From the NCBI GenBank assembly GCA_022653215.1, contig JALCSJ010000017.1:1-19651 (forward strand): DNA of 19,651 nucleotides, read 5' to 3'. A program made the translations under genes and the position numbers. This document shows, in pieces, positions 14,404-19,651 of this stretch (positions are counted from its first letter, which is position 1; each line of letters opens with the position of its first letter). Below the pieces are notes generated by a model. That model made no database searches and was not told the DNA's origin. It saw nothing but the letters and a program-made list of their open reading frames with translations. This DNA comes from Acidaminococcaceae bacterium (GTDB lineage: Bacteria; Bacillota; Negativicutes; Acidaminococcales; Acidaminococcaceae).

Positions 14404-14430
14404 TTAGCACTCACCTATTGACAGTGCTAA
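14404..14430 (+). promoter_or_regulatory. CIRCE operator (HrcA binding site)
   Basis: TTAGCACTC (14404-14412), nine bases, then CAGTGCTAA (14422-14430). This matches the CIRCE consensus TTAGCACTC-N9-GAGTGCTAA at 17 of 18 conserved positions. HrcA would repress transcription at normal temperature and release it when heat ties up GroEL. The site overlaps the -35 box of the hsp20 promoter. Confidence 0.92.
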
Positions 14431-14446
14431 CAACATGTGCTATATT
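14418..14446 (+). promoter_or_regulatory. Sigma-A type promoter of hsp20
   Basis: A perfect TTGACA (14418-14423) is separated by 17 bases from TATATT (14441-14446), which is preceded by TGC, an extended -10. The -35 box lies inside the CIRCE, spanning the end of its spacer and the first two bases of its right arm, so bound HrcA would block polymerase. The transcript leader to ATG 14562 would be about 108 bases. Confidence 0.85.
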
Positions 14447-14561
14447 GTAACCAGAACGAAGGAAAGACCTCAGATAGAATGACTAAATGAGTTAAATCTC
14501 TTCGGTAGTTCAAAAAACAAAAAGCTGGCCCAACAGGTCAAGATGAATGGAGGAATGGCTT

Positions 14562-15008
14562 ATGTTACTGCCTACTGTGTTTGGAGAAGATTTATTTAAT
14601 GATGATTGGATGGACGATTTTGGTTTTGGTTATCCGGAAAGAAATCCCCTTTATGGGAAAAAGACTAAGAATTTAATGAAAACGGATATTAAGGAAACCA
14701 AGAACGGTTATGAGCTTTCTGTTGATATGCCGGGCTTCAAGAAAGATGAAATTCAGGCTAAACTGGAAAACGGTTATTTGACCATCAGCGCATCCAAAGG
14801 CGTGGAGAAGAACGACAAGGATAAAGAAGGCAGGTATATTCGCAAAGAACGTTATACCGGTCAATGTGCTAGAAGTTTCTACGTCGGTGATGCACTCCAT
14901 CAGGAAGATGTAAAAGCTAAGTATGAGGATGGTATCCTGACTTTGGCAATTCCTAAAAAGGAACCGGCTAAGGTTGAACAAAAGAAATACATAGCCATCG
15001 AAGGCTAA
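14562..15008 (+). CDS. Small heat-shock protein of the Hsp20/alpha-crystallin family
   Basis: An ATP-independent holdase chaperone that binds unfolding proteins in the cytoplasm. From ATG 14562 it is 148 aa. The short N-terminal arm (LLPTVFGEDLFNDDW) is typical. The alpha-crystallin domain spans about 41-135 with VDMPGFKKDEI and the A-x-x-x-D-G-I-L motif at 119-126. The C-terminal IxI motif (I144, I146), used for oligomer assembly, is present. An in-frame ATG at 14547 would overlap the ribosome binding site GGAGG at 14549-14553, which is 8 bases from 14562, so the shorter form is chosen. The CIRCE upstream and a terminator downstream make it a single-gene heat-shock unit. Confidence 0.94.
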   Translation: MLLPTVFGEDLFNDDWMDDFGFGYPERNPLYGKKTKNLMKTDIKETKNGYELSVDMPGFKKDEIQAKLENGYLTISASKGVEKNDKDKEGRYIRKERYTGQCARSFYVGDALHQEDVKAKYEDGILTLAIPKKEPAKVEQKKYIAIEG

Positions 15009-15015
15009 GGTAAGT

Positions 15016-15052
15016 AAAATCCCCGAAAGTTTAATACTTTCGGGGATTTTTT
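15016..15052 (+). terminator. Terminator after hsp20
   Basis: A 15-bp perfect stem (15016-15030 with 15036-15050; core TCCCCGAAAGT / ACTTTCGGGGA) with a 5-base loop ending in a TTTTTT run. The A-rich left flank makes it possibly active in both directions. Confidence 0.9.
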
Positions 15053-15057
15053 GTCTG

Positions 15058-15086
15058 TTGAGAGCAGGGGTTATTTGTGCTATAAT
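15058..15086 (+). promoter_or_regulatory. Promoter of gatCAB
   Basis: TTGAGA (15058-15063), 17 bases, and TATAAT (15081-15086) with an extended -10 (TGC just before). The leader to gatC is about 35 bases. It begins only six bases after the hsp20 terminator. Confidence 0.8.
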
Positions 15087-15125
15087 ATTATATTATTGTT
15101 ATAATTAAAAATAGGCGGTGAGAAA

Positions 15126-15413
15126 ATGAAAGTTACTGCGAAAGATGTAAAACATATCGCTAATTTGTCCCGTTTAACTGTTTCCGACAGCGAAATGGAT
15201 AAGTTTCTGGAACAATTTAACCAAATCCTGAATTATGCAGACATTCTGCAAAAAGTTGACACTACAGGTATTGAACCTTCTCCTTACGTTATTCCCCTGA
15301 ATAATGTATTGCGGGAAGACGTGGCTGTGCCCGGTGTATCCCATGAAGAAGCTTTGAAAAATGCTCCCGAGGTACATAACGGCGGTTTTAAAGTACCTAG
15401 GGTTATCGAATAA
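15126..15413 (+). CDS. gatC: Aspartyl/glutamyl-tRNA amidotransferase subunit C
   Basis: GatC is a small subunit that wraps around GatA and stabilises its contact with GatB. It is 95 aa, the usual length, with the conserved start VTAKDVKHIANLSRLTVSD and the later region VDTTGIEPSPYVIPLNNVLREDV, and the typical C-terminal GGFKVPRVIE. The ATG follows a GGCGGTGAG site. gatA begins 15 bases downstream in the same operon. Confidence 0.96.
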   Translation: MKVTAKDVKHIANLSRLTVSDSEMDKFLEQFNQILNYADILQKVDTTGIEPSPYVIPLNNVLREDVAVPGVSHEEALKNAPEVHNGGFKVPRVIE

Positions 15414-15428
15414 TAAGGAGGAAGAAAA

Positions 15429-16892
15429 GTGGACTATAAAAAGAGCACAGTACATGAACTCCACGAAAAACTGGTCAAAAAAGAAATTAGTTCTGTGGAA
15501 TTGACCAATGCTATATATAAAAGAATAGACGATGTGGATGATAAAGTTAAAGCCTATTTAACTTTGGATAAAGAAAACGCTCTGGCTCAAGCAGCTAAAG
15601 TTGACACTATGATTGCTAAGGGAGAGACCATTAAACCTTTGGCAGGGATTCCCGGTGCCATTAAAGATAATATCAGTATTAAGGGTCTGAGAACGACTTG
15701 CGCATCTAAAATTTTGGAAAACTTTATACCAATTTATGATGCTCATGTTATTGAGAATCTAAAAAAAGACGAGACTATTTTCCTGGGTAAAACTAACATG
15801 GATGAATTTGCCATGGGGTCTACCACTGAGACATCCCATTTCCAGATTACGCATAATCCCTGGGATTTAACCAGAGTACCCGGCGGTTCTTCCGGCGGCA
15901 GTGCTTCTGCCATTGCAGCAGGTGAGGCTGTGTGGTCTTTGGGTTCTGATACAGGCGGATCGATTCGTCAGCCTGCTTCTTTTAACGGCTGCGTAGGTAT
16001 TAAACCTACTTATGGCAGAGTTTCCCGTTATGGCTGCGTAGCATTTGCTTCTTCCTTGGACCAGATTGGGCCAATCACCAACGATGTTACCGATGCGGCT
16101 ATTGTGCTGAATACTATTTGCGGTGTGGATGCTCATGACTCTACATCACTTCCCATGGAAGTTCCTGATTTCACCAAGGCCTTACGCCAGGATGTGAAAG
16201 GCCTGAAAATCGGTCTGCCTAAGGAATTTTACGGTGAAGGCATTGATGCTCCCGTTAAAGAACAAATTAAATTAGCTATTGAAAAATACAAAGAATTAGG
16301 TGCAGAAATAGTTGATATTTCTTTGCCCCATACAGAATATGCCGTAATTACATACTACATTATTGCTCCTGCCGAAGCATCTGCCAACCTGGCACGTTTT
16401 GACGGGGTAAGATACGGTTATAGAAACATGAAGGCAACTTCTGCACCGGAAATGACCACAGCCAGCCGTACTGAGGGATTTGGTCCTGAGGTCAGACGCC
16501 GTATTATGCTTGGCACTTATGTATTAAGCTCCGGTTACTATGATGCTTATTACAAGAAGGCCATGCAGGTTCGTACTTTGATTCGTGAAGACTTTACCAA
16601 AGCTTTCGAAAAATGCGATTTGCTTTTGACACCTACATCTCCTGTGGTAGCTTATCCTATTGGCGGCAATATGTCTCCATTGGAAGTTTACATGCTGGAT
16701 GTAACCACTATTCCTGTTAATATGGCAGGACTGCCCGGTATTTCCATTCCCTGCGGTTTCGTGGATAAGATGCCTGTGGGCATGCAGCTTATTGGCAAGC
16801 CTCTAGGTGAGGAAACATTGCTGAGAGCAGCATATACCTTTGAGCAGGCTACTCAGTTCCACAAAGCTGTAGCATCATTGGGAGGTAAATAA
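15429..16892 (+). CDS. gatA: Glutamyl/aspartyl-tRNA amidotransferase subunit A
   Basis: GatA is the amidase that releases ammonia from glutamine for conversion of Glu-tRNA(Gln), or Asp-tRNA(Asn), into the correctly charged species. The product is 487 aa. The Ser-cisSer-Lys catalytic triad is K79 (IPGAIKDN), S154 (GGSSGGSASA) and S178 (GSDTGGSIRQP); these positions are the same as in Staphylococcus aureus GatA. The amidase signature PGGSSGGSASAIAAG is intact. Translation starts at GTG 15429 with AAGGAGGAAG upstream. It lies between gatC and gatB, two bases before the latter. Confidence 0.97.
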   Translation: MDYKKSTVHELHEKLVKKEISSVELTNAIYKRIDDVDDKVKAYLTLDKENALAQAAKVDTMIAKGETIKPLAGIPGAIKDNISIKGLRTTCASKILENFIPIYDAHVIENLKKDETIFLGKTNMDEFAMGSTTETSHFQITHNPWDLTRVPGGSSGGSASAIAAGEAVWSLGSDTGGSIRQPASFNGCVGIKPTYGRVSRYGCVAFASSLDQIGPITNDVTDAAIVLNTICGVDAHDSTSLPMEVPDFTKALRQDVKGLKIGLPKEFYGEGIDAPVKEQIKLAIEKYKELGAEIVDISLPHTEYAVITYYIIAPAEASANLARFDGVRYGYRNMKATSAPEMTTASRTEGFGPEVRRRIMLGTYVLSSGYYDAYYKKAMQVRTLIREDFTKAFEKCDLLLTPTSPVVAYPIGGNMSPLEVYMLDVTTIPVNMAGLPGISIPCGFVDKMPVGMQLIGKPLGEETLLRAAYTFEQATQFHKAVASLGGK

Positions 16893-16894
16893 TC

Positions 16895-18340
16895 ATGACT
16901 GAATATACAACTGTAATCGGTTTGGAAGTCCATGCAGAATTAAAAACTAAATCCAAAGCATTCTGTTCTTGCTCTACTTCTTTCGGCAGCGAACCAAACA
17001 CTCATGTTTGCCCGGTTTGCCTTGGTATGCCCGGTGCTTTGCCTGTTATGAATAAAAGAGTAGTTGAGTTTGCCGTGCGTTTTGGTTTGGCAGTTAACTG
17101 CGATATTCAAAAGTACAGTAAATTTGACCGTAAAAATTATTTTTATCCTGATCTGTCCAAAAACTATCAGATTTCCCAATTCGCTCAGCCTATTTGTTTA
17201 GGCGGACACTTGGATATCCAAGTAGACGGTAAGACCAAGAGAGTAGGCATTACCCGTATTCATATGGAAGAAGATGCCGGTAAGTTAGTTCATTCCGGTG
17301 CTACTATTAATACATCTGATTCTTCTGCCGTTGATTACAACAGAGCAGGGGTGCCTTTGATCGAAATAGTTTCTGAACCTGATATGAGAAGCGCAGCTGA
17401 AGCACGTGCCTATATGGAAAAGCTGAAAGCTTATTTGGAATATACAGACGTTTGCGACTGCAAGATGCAGGAAGGCAGCATGCGCTGTGATGCCAATATT
17501 TCCGTAATGCCTGAAGGTGCCAAGGAATTCGGTACCAGAGCTGAAATCAAGAACTTAAACTCTTTCCGTGCTTTGGAAAAAACTATTGAATATGAAGTGC
17601 AAAGACAAATTCAAATTCTGGAAGACGGCGGACATATTGTCCAAGAAACCAGAACCTGGGATGATGCTCAGGGTGTGACTTTCTCCATGCGTTCTAAAGA
17701 AGAAGCTCACGACTATCGCTATTTCCCTGAACCTGATTTGGTTCCTATTGTTTTAGACGATGCCTATATTGACAAGGTTCGCAGTGAATTGCCTGAATTG
17801 CCAGATGCTCGCAAAGCCCGTCTAATTAAGGAAAAAGGTTTGCAGGAATATGATGCAGAATTGATTGTTTCCAACAAGAAGATGGCAGATTATTATGCCA
17901 AAGCTGATAAAGTGGCCAGCGATGCCAAGGTTTTGGCTAACTGGATGCTGGGTGAAGTTTCCGCTTATCTGAACAATAATACTGTGGAAATGGATAAGTT
18001 CCCCATTAGTCCAGAACATTTAGGCGAATTGGTTAACCTGATTAAAAAAGGTGTTTTATCCAATAAGCTTGCTAAACAAGTTTTTGCCGAAATGCTCAAA
18101 GCAGACAAAGCTCCTGCTGAGCTGGTTAAGTCCCTGGGATTAGAGCAGGTGAGTGATACCGGAGCTTTACAGGCTATGGTGGATGAAGTTATTGCTGCCA
18201 ATCCGCAATCTGTTGCTGACTTTAAAGCCGGCAAGGACAGAGCTGTAGGCTTCCTGGTTGGTCAGATTATGAAGAAATCCCGTGGCAAGGCTAATCCTGC
18301 TATGGTTAATGAAATGATTGTTAAGAAGTTGAAGGAATAG
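16895..18340 (+). CDS. gatB: Aspartyl/glutamyl-tRNA amidotransferase subunit B
   Basis: GatB binds the mischarged tRNA, activates its acyl group with ATP and receives ammonia through a tunnel from GatA. The product is 481 aa. The N-terminal zinc cysteines are present (C24, C26, C39, C42 in CSCS...CPVC). Kinase-domain signatures are DRKNYFYPDLSKNYQISQF and GSMRCDANISV, with EIKNLNSFRALEKTIEYE. The C-terminal helical and YqeY-like domain (about 330-481) handles the tRNA body. The ribosome binding site GGGAGGT overlaps the end of gatA. A terminator lies 13 bases past the stop. Confidence 0.97.
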   Translation: MTEYTTVIGLEVHAELKTKSKAFCSCSTSFGSEPNTHVCPVCLGMPGALPVMNKRVVEFAVRFGLAVNCDIQKYSKFDRKNYFYPDLSKNYQISQFAQPICLGGHLDIQVDGKTKRVGITRIHMEEDAGKLVHSGATINTSDSSAVDYNRAGVPLIEIVSEPDMRSAAEARAYMEKLKAYLEYTDVCDCKMQEGSMRCDANISVMPEGAKEFGTRAEIKNLNSFRALEKTIEYEVQRQIQILEDGGHIVQETRTWDDAQGVTFSMRSKEEAHDYRYFPEPDLVPIVLDDAYIDKVRSELPELPDARKARLIKEKGLQEYDAELIVSNKKMADYYAKADKVASDAKVLANWMLGEVSAYLNNNTVEMDKFPISPEHLGELVNLIKKGVLSNKLAKQVFAEMLKADKAPAELVKSLGLEQVSDTGALQAMVDEVIAANPQSVADFKAGKDRAVGFLVGQIMKKSRGKANPAMVNEMIVKKLKE

Positions 18341-18353
18341 TCTTAAAATAAAG

Positions 18354-18387
18354 GCGCTGCTGCTAAGTTGCAGTGGCGCTTTTTTTT
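18354..18387 (+). terminator. Terminator of the gatCAB operon
   Basis: A 10-bp stem (GCGCTGCTGC / GCAGTGGCGC, with two adjacent G-U pairs) and a 6-base loop are followed by eight T residues (18380-18387). It stands just after gatB. Confidence 0.88.
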
Positions 18388-18456
18388 AAGGGCTAAGTGT
18401 AATGAATGATTTAGTTATTACTGCTTATATTTTTTATTACGAAGGAGAAATATTTT

Positions 18457-19569
18457 ATGGACAAACGTTATGAGCAATTTGCCAAAAGCTTAATCAGTTA
18501 TTCCGTGAACCTGCAAAAAGGTGAAAAACTTTTAATTGAGGTTACGGATACCGGTATTGATTTAGCAAAAGCACTAATCAAAGAAACCTATGCAGTAGGC
18601 GGTATCCCTTTCCTTACTGTAAAAAACAGCGCACTGCAAAGAGCACTGTTTACCGGTTGCAGCAAAGAACAAATGGAAGAAATCGGCAGTTATGAAGCTA
18701 GACGGATGAAAGATATGCAGGCTTATATTTCTATTCGGGGTGGGGAAAACAGCTCAGAAATGAGTGATGTGCCCAGTGAAAAAATGAGCTTGTACCAGAG
18801 ATACTGGTGTGACCCGGTTCACAGCAAAATCAGGGTACCCTTTACTAAATGGTGCGTTATGCGTTATCCAGATCCGGCTATGGCCCAGTCTGCAGGTATG
18901 AGTACGGAAGCCTTTGAAGATTTTTATTTTAATGTTTGTACTTTGGATTATGCCAAGATGGCTAAAGCTATGACACCTTTGGTTAATCTTATGGAACGCA
19001 GTGATAAGGTTCATTTGGTAGGACCGGGTACAGATTTGCATTTTTCTATTAAAGGTATTCCTGCTATTAAATGTGCCGGAGAGTGCAATATTCCTGATGG
19101 AGAAGTTTACACTGCTCCTGTGAAAAACAGCATTAACGGTACTATTACTTATAATTGTCCTTCGTTATACCGTGGCATTGTTTTTGAAAATGTCAGTCTG
19201 ACTTTTAAAGACGGGAAAATTGTGCAAGCAACAGCTAATCACACAGAAGAATTAAATGCTATTTTGGATACGGATGAGGGAGCTCGTTATGTAGGAGAGT
19301 TTTCTTTTGGCATTAATCCCTATGTACTGAAACCTATGAAGGATATTCTTTTTGATGAAAAGATTTCCGGCAGTTTCCATTTCACACCGGGTGCATCTTA
19401 TGATGAAGCTCCCAATGGAAACAAGAGCGCTATTCACTGGGATATGGTCTGCATTCAAAGACCGGAATACGGTGGGGGCGAGATTTATTTAGATGACGTA
19501 CTGGTAAGAAAAGACGGCAGATTCCTGCTTCCTGAACTGGCAGGCTTAAATCCGGAAAACTTAAAATAA
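18457..19569 (+). CDS. Aminopeptidase of the M29 (thermophilic aminopeptidase, AmpS-like) family
   Basis: A cytosolic dinuclear metallo-aminopeptidase that removes N-terminal residues from peptides. The product is 370 aa, slightly below the usual 400-410. The N-terminal domain starts KRYEQFAKSLISYSVNLQKGEKLLIE. The metal ligands expected for the family can be assigned as E216 (NIPDGEVYTAP), E281 (VGEFSFGIN), H308 (SFHFTPGASY), H327 and D329 (SAIHWDMV). The HWDMV ending is characteristic. The segment 305-315 reads GSFHFTPGASY where many members have a G-x-x-H-x-A-L-G form, a mild divergence. It begins at ATG 18457 after an AAGGAG site. No clear promoter is seen in the 69 bases between the gatB terminator and its start; TATATT at 18426 is the best -10 candidate, with a poor -35. 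It forms a single-gene unit. Confidence 0.92.
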   Translation: MDKRYEQFAKSLISYSVNLQKGEKLLIEVTDTGIDLAKALIKETYAVGGIPFLTVKNSALQRALFTGCSKEQMEEIGSYEARRMKDMQAYISIRGGENSSEMSDVPSEKMSLYQRYWCDPVHSKIRVPFTKWCVMRYPDPAMAQSAGMSTEAFEDFYFNVCTLDYAKMAKAMTPLVNLMERSDKVHLVGPGTDLHFSIKGIPAIKCAGECNIPDGEVYTAPVKNSINGTITYNCPSLYRGIVFENVSLTFKDGKIVQATANHTEELNAILDTDEGARYVGEFSFGINPYVLKPMKDILFDEKISGSFHFTPGASYDEAPNGNKSAIHWDMVCIQRPEYGGGEIYLDDVLVRKDGRFLLPELAGLNPENLK

Positions 19570-19573
19570 ATAT

Positions 19574-19605
19574 AAGACCGAGAGAAGCACGCTTCTCTCG
19601 GTCTT
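19574..19605. terminator. Perfect hairpin after the M29 peptidase gene, probable terminator
   Basis: A perfect 14-bp stem (AAGACCGAGAGAAG / CTTCTCTCGGTCTT) with a 4-base loop CACG. It lies 4 bases past the stop codon. The T-run on the + strand is weak (TTGTAATTATT), while the left flank is AT-rich, so it may also serve a - strand gene beyond the window. The last 46 bases of the window (19606-19651) contain nothing I can name. Confidence 0.7.
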
Positions 19606-19651
19606 GTAATTATTGTGTACAGTCTTTTTTATTTAAGTGTTATTTAGTCAA

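Noticed and set aside
1..19651. CRISPR arrays, insertion sequences, prophage or toxin-antitoxin modules
   Set aside because: No regularly spaced repeats, transposase or integrase motifs, target-site duplications or small paired toxin-antitoxin-like genes were seen on either strand.

Overview
The window is a chromosomal segment of a moderately AT-rich Firmicute that almost certainly has an outer membrane. The ribosomal, ECF-transporter and GatCAB neighbourhoods are Firmicute in type, yet a full-length TonB-dependent outer-membrane receptor with a C-terminal aromatic residue sits in the middle. That combination points to the Negativicutes; an Acidaminococcaceae/Phascolarctobacterium-like gut lineage is my guess, at low confidence. 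Every protein gene is on the + strand; only two tRNA genes are on the - strand.

Region 1 (1-4720) is the 3' end of the spc/alpha ribosomal superoperon: secY (partial), adk, infA, rpmJ (37 aa), rpsM, rpsK, rpsD, rpoA, rplQ, closed by a terminator. map, which usually lies between adk and infA in Firmicutes, is absent. Region 2 (4730-8110) has its own promoter and carries ecfA1-ecfA2-ecfT, the shared energizing module of group II ECF vitamin/metal transporters, translationally overlapped with truA, and ends in a strong hairpin. The usual rplM-rpsI pair does not follow. Region 3 (8119-8408, - strand) is a two-tRNA unit, tRNA-Gln(CTG) then tRNA-Glu(CTC), with a near-consensus promoter and its own terminator.

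Region 4 (8425-13374) is a TonB-dependent uptake locus: FecCD/BtuC-type permease, BtuB-like outer-membrane receptor (with its own promoter), substrate-binding lipoprotein and FecE/BtuD-type ATPase. Together these would move a scarce ligand (iron chelate, heme or corrinoid; the sequence does not decide) across both membranes. TonB-ExbB-ExbD must be encoded elsewhere. Region 5 (13396-14377) is a secreted DUF4163/DUF3298 (RsiV-like) protein with its own promoter and terminator. Region 6 (14404-15052) is a single hsp20 gene whose sigma-A promoter is embedded in a nearly perfect CIRCE operator, so HrcA control is strongly suggested.

Region 7 (15058-18387) is gatCAB, the amidotransferase that makes Gln-tRNA(Gln) and/or Asn-tRNA(Asn), with a promoter and terminator; the tRNA-Gln gene of region 3 is a plausible substrate. 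Region 8 (18457-19605) is an M29-family aminopeptidase gene followed by a perfect hairpin. Non-coding gaps are short and mostly explained by promoters, terminators, the tRNAs and CIRCE. I see no rRNA, insertion sequence, prophage or CRISPR array and no clearly novel multi-gene system. The least ordinary parts are the TonB-dependent locus in a Firmicute, the HrcA-type hsp20 control region and the secreted RsiV-like protein.
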